64,000 bases of DNA, from positions 310,001-374,000 of the forward strand of contig NZ_JAVDSB010000003.1 in the NCBI RefSeq assembly GCF_031455095.1, given 5' to 3'. Position numbers and translations under genes: made by a program. Of the stretch, positions 52,889 through 61,673 are shown piece by piece. This DNA is from Paenibacillus_E qinlingensis_A (GTDB lineage Bacteria; Bacillota; Bacilli; Paenibacillales; NBRC-103111). Below the pieces are notes generated by a model, which had not been told where the DNA came from, made no database searches, and worked only from the letters and a program-made list of their open reading frames with translations. How positions within the stretch are numbered: the stretch's first letter is position 1; every line of letters begins with the position of its first letter.

Positions 52889-53973
52889 TTCAGCTATTCG
52901 AACAGCTGGCTCCAAAGCATTATGCGATGGCAGATGACAAAATTGGCTTGCAACTAGGCTCCCTTCAAAAAGACATTACCAAAGTACTTGTTGCACTAGA
53001 TGTCACAGATGCAGTGGTTGATGAGGCAATTGAAGCGGGTGCCGACCTGATTATTGCGCATCATGCCATTATTTTCAGACCTCTCGCTCATCTTCAGACG
53101 GAAACGCCAGCAGGCCGATTATATGAGAAATTAATCAAAAATGATATCGCTGTTTATATTGCCCATACGAACCTGGATGTGGCTGAAGGCGGTGTTAATG
53201 ATTTACTGTCGGAGCAGCTTGGGTTAACAGATTTGACTCACCTAGAAGATGTGCATACGGAGAAGTTGCAGAAGCTTGTCGTCTTCGTGCCTGAGACTCA
53301 TCATCAGGTTGTGCTGGATGCCCTTTTTAAGGCTGGAGCAGGGGGCATTGGCCAATACAGCTCCTGCAGCTTTAATATCCCCGGGACGGGGACGTTCCTG
53401 CCTCAGGAAGGGGCGAATCCGTTTATCGGGGAAGTTGGTAAGCTAGAACGCGTACAAGAGGTACGCGTGGAAACAATCGTAACCGCGAGCGTTCAGCGCA
53501 GAGCGGTTCAAGCGATGTTGAAGGCCCACCCCTACGAGGAGGTGGCCTATGACCTCTACCCGATGGATCTCAAGGGTAGAGTGTTCGGTTTGGGCCGCGT
53601 GGGCAAGCTGCCCGCGGCGATGACACTTCGCGAGCTCACGGAGCACGCGAAGGTTGTGTTCGACGTGCCGACGGTCCGCGTCGTCGGCGATCTAGCACGG
53701 CCCATCCGCAAGGTGGCCGTGCTGGGGGGCTCAGGCGGCCGCTACATGCGGCACGCCATGTTTGCTGGCGCCGATGTGCTCGTCACCGGCGACATTGACT
53801 ACCACACCGCGCACGATGCGCTTGCGGCGGGGCTGGCTCTGCTCGACGTTGGGCACAACGTCGAGAAAATCATGAAGCGAGGTGTCGCAGATTACCTCGC
53901 TGCGCAGCTGGCTAAGACGGATACGCAGGTCATCGCATCCGCCATCAATACCGAACCATTCCAATTCATGTAG
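52864..53973 (+). CDS. Nif3-like dinuclear metal centre protein
   Basis: A 369-residue YqfO-type protein. The metal ligands are in IIAHHAIIF, HTNLD, DYHTAHDA and VGHNVEK. The middle insertion (about 130-235) is the PII-like/CutA-like domain of the long family form. Start is TTG 52864 with AAGGAGG close by, inside the end of trmK. About 53450-53950 is notably GC-rich (38 of 60 bases at 53761-53820). Function is still debated; the old GTP cyclohydrolase label is doubtful. Confidence 0.92.
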   Translation: MLAKGQTVIQLFEQLAPKHYAMADDKIGLQLGSLQKDITKVLVALDVTDAVVDEAIEAGADLIIAHHAIIFRPLAHLQTETPAGRLYEKLIKNDIAVYIAHTNLDVAEGGVNDLLSEQLGLTDLTHLEDVHTEKLQKLVVFVPETHHQVVLDALFKAGAGGIGQYSSCSFNIPGTGTFLPQEGANPFIGEVGKLERVQEVRVETIVTASVQRRAVQAMLKAHPYEEVAYDLYPMDLKGRVFGLGRVGKLPAAMTLRELTEHAKVVFDVPTVRVVGDLARPIRKVAVLGGSGGRYMRHAMFAGADVLVTGDIDYHTAHDALAAGLALLDVGHNVEKIMKRGVADYLAAQLAKTDTQVIASAINTEPFQFM

Positions 53974-54018
53974 AGCAGGGTTTCTGCTGCCTCTGAAAAA
54001 GAAGGAAATGTTCAAGTG

Positions 54019-54047
54019 TTGTAATTCGAAGTCATACCTAGTATACT
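54019..54047 (+). promoter_or_regulatory. rnpB promoter
   Basis: TTGTAA (54019-54024) and TATACT (54042-54047) have a 17-bp spacer. The predicted start is near 54054, a few bases before the first stem of the RNA. Confidence 0.7.
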
Positions 54048-54059
54048 AGCCTATGCAAT

Positions 54060-54474
54060 GGAAAGTTTGACAGACAATCGCTGGTTATGGGTAAGCCATA
54101 GCGAGAGGAAAGTCCGGGCTCCATAAGGCAGGGTGCTGGATAACGTCCAGTCAACGCGAGTTGAAGGATAGGGCCACAGAAATGGACCGCCGATGGCTTG
54201 AAATATAGCACAGGCAAGGGTGGAACCGTGGTGTAAGAGACCACGAGGTTCTATGGTGACATAGATCCTGGTAAACCCCACTTGGAGCAAGACCTAATGG
54301 AACGCTAGTTGCTTTCGAGGCAGCAGTCTTCGCCTGAGACGCGTTCGGGTTGGTCGCTTGAGCTGTGTAGCAATGCACGGCCTAGATAGATGATTGTCGC
54401 TTCAATAGTGGCAGGGGAGCAGACGCCCGTTATGACCACTGGAAGTACAGAACCCGGCTTACGGCAAACTTTCC
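54060..54474 (+). ncRNA. rnpB: RNase P RNA, class A-like
   Basis: The catalytic RNA of RNase P, which trims tRNA 5' ends. The ends form a perfect P1 stem: GGAAAGTTTG (54060-54069) with CAAACTTTCC (54465-54474). Universal motifs are GAGGAAAGTCCGGGCTCC and, near the end, ACAGAACCCGGCTTA. Features of class A (E. coli type) are visible: a P13-like stem CTATG-GTGA-CATAG, GGTAAACCCCACTTGGAGCAAG, and a P15/P16-like region (GACC...GGAACGC...GCGTTC-GGGTTGGTC). The class B pattern of Bacillus is not seen there. A P19-like extension (GTGGCAGGGG...CCACTGG) is present. Confidence 0.93.
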
Positions 54475-54485
54475 AAACAGTCGGT

Positions 54486-54521
54486 TACCCGCACAGCTAT
54501 GGCTTTGCGGGTATTTTATTT
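54486..54521 (+). terminator. intrinsic terminator of rnpB
   Basis: TACCCGCA pairs perfectly with TGCGGGTA, followed by TTTTATTTT. Confidence 0.88.
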
Positions 54522-54540
54522 TAAGTAATGTAGAATGAAA

Positions 54541-54578
54541 AACCCTCCATTCCCACATATGGGATTGAAGGGTTTTTA
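54541..54578. terminator. terminator of the subtilisin-like gene
   Basis: AACCCTCCATTCCC and GGGATTGAAGGGTT form an imperfect stem with T-rich flanks on both strands, just beyond the end of the protease gene on the minus strand. Confidence 0.75.
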
Positions 54579-54584
54579 TATTTT

Positions 54585-56504
54585 TTACTTCTCAAGCCCC
54601 AAACTACCCGCATACTTCTTTGGAACCAAATGCAATTGTCGTGCTAAATCCTGTGGCCAGTAAGACATCGGAGCCGTCTCCTGCTTCGCCATTTGAATCG
54701 CTTTGACAACATCAATTAACCCATAACCAAAATATTTATCGTGCCCTTCATCACCTAAGTCCATTGCTGACTGTCGCATGATTTCGTAAACGTCCGTATT
54801 TTTCAAGTTAGGGTTAGCGGAACGAATCAACGCGGCCAGTGCAGTCACATGCGGACTAGCCATAGAAGTGCCGGATAAAGCCGCATATTGGTTGTTGGGA
54901 TACGTACTAGCAATTGTAACCCCAGGCGCAGTGACATCAATATAGTCGCCGTAATTCGAGAAGGGGGCTTTCTCATTATGTGAATCGCTGGCAGCCACCG
55001 CGAATACTTCAGGATATGCAGCAGGGTATCCAGGCTGTTCTGTATTATCGTTCCCGCTTGCCGCAATTAGCGCAACGTCTCGATCATAAGCATACTGTAT
55101 CGCATCATGTAGAAAGCCTGAATCTGCATAATTGCCAAGGCTGAGATTCATAACTTTAGCCCCGTGATCCGTAGCCCAAATGATGCCTTGAGCTACCGAA
55201 TACGTGCTGCCTGCTCCAGTCTGATCAAGCACTTTTACAGGCAAAACTTTATTAAACCAAGTCATTCCAGCAACACCAAGATTATTGTTCACTAAGGCGG
55301 CGATTACGCCAGTTACATGTGTACCATGTCCAACATCATCCTGCGGATTATCATTTCCGCTTATGACATTGTAACCAGGAAGAAGTTGACCTTGCAGATC
55401 AGGATGCTTCAAATCAACACCTGTGTCCACAACGGCTACAATCACGTCATTTGCGCCGCGGTTTAATTGCCAGCCTTGAATGGTTTCGATCAAAGGCAGG
55501 TTCCATTGGTAACGTTGATACAAATTATCATTTGGCATAAAACTCGAGGAGACAGGTGATTGATTCGTATCAGATTCGCTGTGACTAGTGTTTGAACCCG
55601 TCTCATCATGATCCCCAAAGTAATTATTGGTCATATAGAGAAAATGAGGCTCAACATAAGCGACATTCCATTTACTAAAATAGGTAATCAAAGACTTGGC
55701 ATCCATACTATTTGTCCGGAATACATACGTATACCCGAGCTTTTGCGCGGAGATGGCATTAATTTCATTCTTAATTTGTTTCAGTTGAGCTTCGGATGGA
55801 TCCGATTTGAAGCGTACCACCACTTCATTTTGTTGATAATGACTAGTTCCTTGGTTATCTTCGGGATGATCGACGACTTTTTCTTTTAACGTATTGGTCT
55901 CGACAGCTTTTGTTTTCCAGCGATTCTCATTGGGATATGGCTCAAGTCTTAAATTTTTCATTTGATGATCGGTCACATGCGCAAGCACGTCTTGATGAAT
56001 GACCCCAATTAGCGAATCTTGGCCATTTGTTGATGGTGTTCCTTGAACGAAATATACTTGCTGTCCAGCTCCAAATTTAGGCGACTGGTAATGCTTGCCG
56101 CCATCTACGGCAGATTTAGCTTCTTTCAAATAGGTTGCCGCTTGGTCTTTGTGCTCGGCAGGCAGTTCACCTGACTTGATGCCTTGTTCCCATGTTTGGC
56201 CACGTTTGGACCATACGATTACCTCCATTTTCTCATGGTGATTCCGCATGTTTTTCAGCACATTGGTTACAGGCTCACCACTATCGATCTGACCAAGCAT
56301 CGTCGTATAATCGATGGCACATTGACTTCTGCATAGTTCGTCTGTGAGTTTCACATCCTGTTCTAGCAGTGCAAGCTTAGACGATGTTTCATACTTGGCA
56401 CTATAAACCTCAGGTCCTGGTTTAGTGCGTTGTGGAGGCTGTGCAGGGTACAGAAGCACCCCTAATCCAAGTACAACCGCAACGGTGGAGAGATAACGCC
56501 ACAT
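54585..56504 (-). CDS. exported subtilisin-like serine protease (S8)
   Basis: A 639-residue protein. ATG at 56504 follows AAAGGAGGGC; the frame opens at 56558 without support. An N-terminal hydrophobic segment (about 4-22) exports or anchors it. Residues about 25-215 form an uncharacterised domain with CRSQC. An I9-type inhibitor propeptide follows (about 218-285, EVVVRFKSDPSEAQLKQ). The catalytic domain has Asp360 (VVDTGVD), His393 (GHGTHV), an oxyanion Asn in ASGND and Ser547 (GTSMASPHV). It should be an active extracellular or envelope protease. Confidence 0.93.
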   Translation of the reverse strand: MWRYLSTVAVVLGLGVLLYPAQPPQRTKPGPEVYSAKYETSSKLALLEQDVKLTDELCRSQCAIDYTTMLGQIDSGEPVTNVLKNMRNHHEKMEVIVWSKRGQTWEQGIKSGELPAEHKDQAATYLKEAKSAVDGGKHYQSPKFGAGQQVYFVQGTPSTNGQDSLIGVIHQDVLAHVTDHQMKNLRLEPYPNENRWKTKAVETNTLKEKVVDHPEDNQGTSHYQQNEVVVRFKSDPSEAQLKQIKNEINAISAQKLGYTYVFRTNSMDAKSLITYFSKWNVAYVEPHFLYMTNNYFGDHDETGSNTSHSESDTNQSPVSSSFMPNDNLYQRYQWNLPLIETIQGWQLNRGANDVIVAVVDTGVDLKHPDLQGQLLPGYNVISGNDNPQDDVGHGTHVTGVIAALVNNNLGVAGMTWFNKVLPVKVLDQTGAGSTYSVAQGIIWATDHGAKVMNLSLGNYADSGFLHDAIQYAYDRDVALIAASGNDNTEQPGYPAAYPEVFAVAASDSHNEKAPFSNYGDYIDVTAPGVTIASTYPNNQYAALSGTSMASPHVTALAALIRSANPNLKNTDVYEIMRQSAMDLGDEGHDKYFGYGLIDVVKAIQMAKQETAPMSYWPQDLARQLHLVPKKYAGSLGLEK

Positions 56505-56683
56505 AATCAAGCCCTCCTTTTGTTTGTAGAAAAAGGCCAACTCGTAAATGAAAAACAAATCAACTACAAGTAGGGTTAGGCGAGCGGTAATCTTTTATAC
56601 ATGGCAACAGGTGTTTTACATATACCACTTCGCGATAATTTATGGTAGGATAGAAGTAGCGCAATTATAGGAGGTCTTCTTAC

Positions 56684-57184
56684 ATGGCTGTTTTTAATGT
56701 GAAAAATGTTTGTGATTCCACGCGTACTAAGCTCAAAGAAACGACGGCCAAAATGGAACTGTTTCTTAATCAACATTCGCTCTCACTGTTAAATGTGGAA
56801 AATGATCCAGCAATGGACGAGTTTTACCGCGGGTATTTACAGGACACTCGTCATCTTCTCGTATTTTGTGAAGTGGCTTATGAGAAATTGGGCGTTAGCT
56901 TGAGACGTCCTACTTTTAATGTTGATTTTTCCGAAAAAGTGCTCTATGAGGTATATCATACATGTGTTAATACCTTCTTCTATCCTAAGAATGAGTGCTA
57001 TTCTGAAGACGGTCGCTATGCTTACACTGGACAAGATGCGATTCGTTTCCGCAAAAAACCTTCACGCGAAGTACGTGACTTAACTATCGAATTGTCTAAG
57101 GTATTTGAAGAGCTTAGGGAAGACCTGGCATACTATGAAACAGATTACATCACACAGCGCCGTATGCAAGGCGAAAAAGTGTAA
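56684..57184 (+). CDS. YpuI-like protein (DUF3907)
   Basis: A 166-residue soluble protein, mostly helical, with no signal peptide. It resembles the YpuI/DUF3907 family in length and in the segment HTCVNTFFYPKNECYSEDGR followed by YTGQDAIRF. AGGAGG precedes the ATG. Function unknown. It is a single gene flanked by its own terminator. Confidence 0.7.
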   Translation: MAVFNVKNVCDSTRTKLKETTAKMELFLNQHSLSLLNVENDPAMDEFYRGYLQDTRHLLVFCEVAYEKLGVSLRRPTFNVDFSEKVLYEVYHTCVNTFFYPKNECYSEDGRYAYTGQDAIRFRKKPSREVRDLTIELSKVFEELREDLAYYETDYITQRRMQGEKV

Positions 57185-57208
57185 CACCAACTTAACAATG
57201 AAACCTAC

Positions 57209-57236
57209 AAAGGGATGCGATCACCGCATCCCTTTT
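57209..57236 (+). terminator. intrinsic terminator after the YpuI-like gene
   Basis: AAAGGGATGCG pairs perfectly with CGCATCCCTTT around ATCAC, followed by a short T run. Confidence 0.88.
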
Positions 57237-57258
57237 CATATAGAGGGGGAAAACTTAT

Positions 57259-58353
57259 ATGGAGCTAGAACAATTAGTCAACGTTAGCAAAGAAATCATT
57301 AAATTGAATCAACATCCTAGCGGAGGCTATGTGGCTTCTCCTCTTTTTCCTCCCTATTCCTATAGTTGGCTCCGAGATGGTACGTTTATTGCCAATGCAA
57401 TGGATCGTGTGGGAGAAACGAAAAGCGCGGAGCAATTCTATCGCTGGGTATATCGTGTTCTGAAGGATAAGCGTCCGCGGGTATCAGAGCTCCTACGCAA
57501 GCATGAGAATAGAGAATGGATTGACCGATCTGAGTTTCTAGGGACGAGATATCAGTTGGATGGTAGAGATGATCATTCGGAGTGGGGTCATTTTCAACTG
57601 GATGGATATGGCACTTGGATCTGGGGACTTGCCGAACATATTCGCATAACGGGGGATTCCTCGCTTCTAGAAGAGTTCAGAGAGAGTATAGAACTGACGG
57701 TAGACTATATTATGGCGTTCTGGCATTATCCGAATTTCGATTGTTGGGAGGAATATCCCGATTATGTCCATCCAGCAACGTTGGCTTGCTTATATGGCGG
57801 TCTGAAGGCGCTAGGTGAGCTGGAAGCACGTCCAGACTTAATAGAGCGAGCGGAGCTCATCCAACATTTTATACATACCCATGCCGTCCATGAAGGGCGC
57901 TTCGTAAAGTCTATTCATTGCATTAACGAAGTCTGGCAACCTGCTCATTATGGGGTTGATGCAAGTCTAATGTGGCTAGCGTTACCATTTGGGGTTTGTG
58001 AACCCAATGACCCTCGCATGCTAAGAACGGTTCAAACAATAGAAGAGGAGCTCAAGCATGGCGGAATTCAACGCTATATGGAGGATACATACTACGGAGG
58101 AGGTGAGTGGTTACTACTGACTGCCTGGTATGGATGGATGCAGGCTGAGCTTGGGAATCAAGCAGAAGCAGAGCGTTCGTTGGCATGGATTGCAAGCAAG
58201 GCTGATGACCTTGGACGCTTCCCTGAGCAAGTAGACGATCATCTCCGAGAGCCTGACGTTTATGCGGAATGGATCGCCAGACATGGTCAACCAGCACACC
58301 CCTTGCTCTGGTCACATGCCATGTTCTTGGTCTTATCTGACAGGCTTAGCTGA
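57259..58353 (+). CDS. GH15-like glycoside hydrolase, cytosolic
   Basis: A 364-residue (alpha/alpha)6-barrel protein of the glucoamylase/trehalase-like GH15 group. It has YSWLRDGTFIANAMDR, HFQLDGYGTWIWGLAEH, FDCWEEYP (the Glu pair marks the catalytic acid region) and YYGGGEWLLLTAWYG (candidate base). It lacks the N-terminal beta-sandwich domain of full-length GH15 glucoamylases and has no signal peptide, so it probably acts on an internal or imported oligosaccharide. GAGGGGG precedes the ATG. Confidence 0.8.
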   Translation: MELEQLVNVSKEIIKLNQHPSGGYVASPLFPPYSYSWLRDGTFIANAMDRVGETKSAEQFYRWVYRVLKDKRPRVSELLRKHENREWIDRSEFLGTRYQLDGRDDHSEWGHFQLDGYGTWIWGLAEHIRITGDSSLLEEFRESIELTVDYIMAFWHYPNFDCWEEYPDYVHPATLACLYGGLKALGELEARPDLIERAELIQHFIHTHAVHEGRFVKSIHCINEVWQPAHYGVDASLMWLALPFGVCEPNDPRMLRTVQTIEEELKHGGIQRYMEDTYYGGGEWLLLTAWYGWMQAELGNQAEAERSLAWIASKADDLGRFPEQVDDHLREPDVYAEWIARHGQPAHPLLWSHAMFLVLSDRLS

Positions 58354-58400
58354 GCATAGATCACTCCTGCAGCGGGCAAATTGTTAAGGGGGTGATAATG

Positions 58401-58619
58401 ATGCCAGCAGTCAAGTGTGCAGTAGCCAATTGTGAATATTGGACACAAGGTAACAACTGTCATGCGGACACGATCATGATTGAAATTGATCAGCACGCGA
58501 ATGCGGATTACAATGTCGAATTTGCTTCAGAGGAATCGTTTGATACTACGCATCATGATTCTGCGACAAAAGCGGCTAATACGTGTTGCCACACGTTTAA
58601 GCCTGCGACCAAACATTAG
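58401..58619 (+). CDS. DUF1540 small cysteine-rich protein
   Basis: A 72-residue protein with VKCAVANCEYWTQGNNCHA near the N-terminus, the DUF1540 cysteine pattern, and a further CC pair near the C-terminus that could complete a metal site. ATG at 58401 is best spaced from AAGGGGGTGAT. The family is common in Firmicutes and has no assigned role. Confidence 0.8.
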   Translation: MPAVKCAVANCEYWTQGNNCHADTIMIEIDQHANADYNVEFASEESFDTTHHDSATKAANTCCHTFKPATKH

Positions 58620-58641
58620 GTATGTGTAACGCGGAGGTAGC

Positions 58642-59043
58642 ATGAATAAAGAGGACAGTTCTTTAGACAATGCCACCAAGGAGCGATTCCAGAAGAGTCA
58701 GCTTCATATCGAGAGCGGACTCCATGCCCAAGAAGAATATGCAGCTGAGATTGCTGTACCTCATAACAGAGGAAGCAGGCGGAATGAACCTGCCTCGACC
58801 GTTTCTGATGAGGAAGTCGCTGAGCTTGTAGAAGCTGTAACACGCAACAAAGCGGTGGGATATGTTGCCCTGTTTGTTGCTCTGGCCTCGTTATTTGTAT
58901 GGCCGGTTTTACTTGGGATTTCGGGTATTATTCTCGGTGTGATCGCTTTTGTAATGGGAAATAAGAGCATGGGCTCTTGGTCCGTTGCACTTGGTATTAT
59001 TGCCGTAGCCGCTTATTTTTTATTGATTCCCTATTATTCATAA
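58642..59043 (+). CDS. small membrane protein with polar N-terminus (DUF4190-like)
   Basis: A 133-residue protein. The first 70 residues or so are polar and charged; two or three membrane helices follow (about 72-130), with VWPVLLGISGIILGVIAFVMGN, GSWSVALGIIAVAAYFLL recalling DUF4190-type proteins. It starts 22 bases after the DUF1540 gene with GGAGG and ends before a strong terminator. Function unknown. Confidence 0.75.
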   Translation: MNKEDSSLDNATKERFQKSQLHIESGLHAQEEYAAEIAVPHNRGSRRNEPASTVSDEEVAELVEAVTRNKAVGYVALFVALASLFVWPVLLGISGIILGVIAFVMGNKSMGSWSVALGIIAVAAYFLLIPYYS

Positions 59044-59050
59044 GTTCACG

Positions 59051-59086
59051 AAGCAAGCTGAGTAATCAGCTTGCTTTTATTTTTTT
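59051..59086 (+). terminator. intrinsic terminator
   Basis: AAGCAAGCTGA pairs perfectly with TCAGCTTGCTT around GTAA, followed by a long T run. The rest of the 298-base gap holds the promoter at 59215 and a leader of about 90 bases. Confidence 0.9.
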
Positions 59087-59214
59087 ATGAAAAAAAGCTG
59101 AAAAATAGCTCAAGAAGACCATTATTCATGTGTAATAGCGCAATAAGGGCTCATTTTAATGTGTTTACGCCCATTTGCTCGTACTATTTGGCTTCAAGTG
59201 TCATATTCGCACCT

Positions 59215-59242
59215 TTGAATGATTACAGTATTATTATATAAT
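59215..59242 (+). promoter_or_regulatory. promoter of the CNNM/CorC-type gene
   Basis: TTGAAT (59215-59220) and TATAAT (59237-59242) have a 16-bp spacer. The leader to the start is about 90 bases and contains an ACCTA/TAGGT hairpin, with no known riboswitch recognised. Confidence 0.65.
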
Positions 59243-59341
59243 GAGTAGTGATATTTAATCTTATTAAAATCGAAAATTAAGGGAGGTGTACCTACTCTCC
59301 TAGGTGCAGCAATTGGCACTTGTTAGGGGATAGGTAAGGTA

Positions 59342-60676
59342 TTGGAAGATCCTTTGCCCGAAACGTTAATCAGTTTTCTGTTAATGTTTGGACTAGTGTT
59401 GTTAAACGGTTTTTTTGTTGCTGCTGAATTTGCAATGGTGAAAGTGCGTGGAAGTCGGATTGAATCGCTTGTCGGTGAAGGCCGGCGAAATGCGAAGTTT
59501 GCGCAAGGCATTATGAATAATCTAGATGCTTACTTAGGTGCTTGTCAGTTAGGAATCACACTTACTTCATTAGGACTCGGTTACGTAGGTGAACCGACGT
59601 TCGCCAAGATTTTGGAGCCATTATTTGCCCCATTGGGATTGCCTGATTCTGTGTTTCACACCATTACTTTTATTATTGCATTTTCATTAATGACGACACT
59701 TCACATTACGTTAGGTGAACAGTTTCCTAAAACGTATGCGATTCGTAAAGCAGAGCAAGTTACCTTGCTTTCTGCAGGACCCATGGTATTATTCTACAAA
59801 ATGATGTACCCGTTTATTTGGACGCTGAATGGCATTTCCAACTGGATGCTTCGCCGAGCAGGGATTGAACCTACAACGGAGCATGAATCTGCACATACGG
59901 AGGATGAAATTCGAGTCCTTATGCAGGAGAGTCACAAAAACGGACTAATTGATAACACAGAGCTCACGCTTGTTGATAATATATTCGGATTCGCAGAGAC
60001 GACGGCTCGAGAAATTATGATTCCCCGCACAGAAATGGAATGCTTATATGCAGGACTTTCTTATGCAGAGAACTTAGCTATCGCCATCAAAGAGATGCGG
60101 ACGCGATATCCTGTGTGTGATCCAGATAAGGATAATATTATCGGTTTCGTTCACATTAAGGATTTGCTGAAGCCAGATGCCAACCTCAAGGGCATTAAGA
60201 AAATTATTCGGCCGATTACGACCGTACCAGATTCCATTCATATCAGTGATTTGCTCAAAATGATGCAAAAGCGCAAAAGTCAAATGGCTTTACTTATTGA
60301 TGAATATGGCGGTACGTCAGGCTTAGTAACGTTAGAAGACATTATGGAAGAGATTGTTGGGGAAATCCAAGATGAGTTTGACGAGGAGCGCCCAACAATT
60401 GAAATGAAAGATGACCATACCTTCTCCATTGATGGACTCTTGTTAATTGACGAAGTGAATGAATACTTCGGACTTGAAATTGAGTCGGATGATTATGATA
60501 CAATCGGAGGGTGGATTTATTCTCAAACCGAAATTCCCCCTAGTCGTAATCAGCAGGTGAGCTACAATGATGAATTTATGTTTATCGTGGAAGAAACCGA
60601 TCACTTGCGCATATCGCGTGTTACCGTGAGAAGAGCAATAAATGATAATGAAATGCTTCAACAAAATATTTCTTGA
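59342..60676 (+). CDS. CNNM/CorC-type transporter-associated protein (DUF21 + CBS)
   Basis: A 444-residue membrane protein of the hemolysin-C-like family. A DUF21 membrane domain (about 1-200) with three to four helices and HITLGEQFPKTYAIRK precedes a CBS pair (about 220-345, with MIPRTEMECL and IDEYGGTSGLVTLEDIMEEIVGE) and a C-terminal CorC_HlyC domain. Relatives are magnesium exporters in bacteria. Start is TTG 59342 after AGGGGATAGG. Metal specificity cannot be read directly. Confidence 0.9.
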   Translation: MEDPLPETLISFLLMFGLVLLNGFFVAAEFAMVKVRGSRIESLVGEGRRNAKFAQGIMNNLDAYLGACQLGITLTSLGLGYVGEPTFAKILEPLFAPLGLPDSVFHTITFIIAFSLMTTLHITLGEQFPKTYAIRKAEQVTLLSAGPMVLFYKMMYPFIWTLNGISNWMLRRAGIEPTTEHESAHTEDEIRVLMQESHKNGLIDNTELTLVDNIFGFAETTAREIMIPRTEMECLYAGLSYAENLAIAIKEMRTRYPVCDPDKDNIIGFVHIKDLLKPDANLKGIKKIIRPITTVPDSIHISDLLKMMQKRKSQMALLIDEYGGTSGLVTLEDIMEEIVGEIQDEFDEERPTIEMKDDHTFSIDGLLLIDEVNEYFGLEIESDDYDTIGGWIYSQTEIPPSRNQQVSYNDEFMFIVEETDHLRISRVTVRRAINDNEMLQQNIS

Positions 60677-60686
60677 AAGGCTAGAG

Positions 60687-60713
60687 GGGCGGTCGAGTGA
60701 CTGCCCTTTTTTC
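60687..60713 (+). terminator. intrinsic terminator after the CNNM-type gene
   Basis: GGGCGGTC pairs with GACTGCCC (one wobble) around GAGT, followed by TTTTTT. Confidence 0.85.
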
Positions 60714-60797
60714 CTGCCTTTGGAAGAAAAGACTAGTCGTCAGGGCTCAAAACGTGTACAATGAGAACAATGAAAAAGTAAAAGCGAGGTCTGAGCG

Positions 60798-61508
60798 ATG
60801 AACAGCATCACGAATACGCAAGCCATTGATCCTAGAGTGTTGAAGGAGCTGCTGCAGCTTCAGACCATGAGTAAAATAAGTCTTTTCTCAGATGACACAT
60901 CATCAGCGAATTCTGATGGTACTAGTGACTTTAGTGAATTATTGAATACATTGATGGGACAAGGTATTGGTACTGGAACTGATGTTCTAGATGCAACTGA
61001 ACTGAATCCATCGTTAAGTAAACTGCCAAGCGCACTAGGCGCTTTGAATAAATCCTTTACACCATTACAATCTACATTACAAACAACTTCTGTTGATCAA
61101 TTTGAAGGACTAATTGTACAAGCTAGTCAGAAATTTGGCGTTGATTCTTCTTTGGTTAAAGCTGTTATTCAACAAGAGTCATCTTTCAATCATACAGCGG
61201 TTTCATCAGCAGGTGCGAAGGGATTAATGCAGCTTATGGATGGAACAAGCAGTGGTTATGGGGTAACGAATCCGTTTGATCCAAAACAGAACGTTGAAGC
61301 CGGAACGCAATTCCTAGGCAGCTTGCTTAAGAAATATAATGGCAATGAAGGCGTTGCACTTGCCGCTTATAATGCAGGTCCAGGTCGTATTGATCGTTTG
61401 GGGATTAAGACGGATCAGGATCTGGCGAGTAAACTTCAGTTCTTGCCAAAAGAGACGCAAGCATACGTCTCGAAAGTGCTCGGTCATCGTAACAATTTTG
61501 CTCTGTAA
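60798..61508 (+). CDS. lytic transglycosylase (SLT domain)
   Basis: A 236-residue peptidoglycan lyase. The C-terminal SLT domain (about 108-230) carries catalytic Glu127 in QQESSFN, then SSAGAKGLMQLM and ALAAYNAGPGRI. The N-terminal 100 residues are Ser/Thr-rich, probably unstructured, with no clear signal peptide, so the export route is uncertain. GAGGT precedes the ATG. Confidence 0.9.
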   Translation: MNSITNTQAIDPRVLKELLQLQTMSKISLFSDDTSSANSDGTSDFSELLNTLMGQGIGTGTDVLDATELNPSLSKLPSALGALNKSFTPLQSTLQTTSVDQFEGLIVQASQKFGVDSSLVKAVIQQESSFNHTAVSSAGAKGLMQLMDGTSSGYGVTNPFDPKQNVEAGTQFLGSLLKKYNGNEGVALAAYNAGPGRIDRLGIKTDQDLASKLQFLPKETQAYVSKVLGHRNNFAL

Positions 61509-61523
61509 TTGGTGAAACAAGGG

Positions 61524-61562
61524 GCTGATCTTCGCATGAATGATGCGGAGATCGGCTTTTCG
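61524..61562 (+). terminator. intrinsic terminator after the transglycosylase gene
   Basis: GCTGATCTTCGCAT pairs with ATGCGGAGATCGGC (two wobbles), followed by TTTT. Confidence 0.85.
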
Positions 61563-61673
61563 CATTTTAGCTGACTTACTTGAGTTCTTAGTGGTTATAG
61601 GCTTTAATAGTGAAAGGCATCTTAGCTTGTATAGATGAAGTAGTTTATAGGTATGAAGGGGAATCTGCAGAAC

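Noticed and set aside
54060..54474. Short open frames on the minus strand over rnpB
   Set aside because: The region is fully explained by RNase P RNA with closing P1 stem, promoter and terminator.
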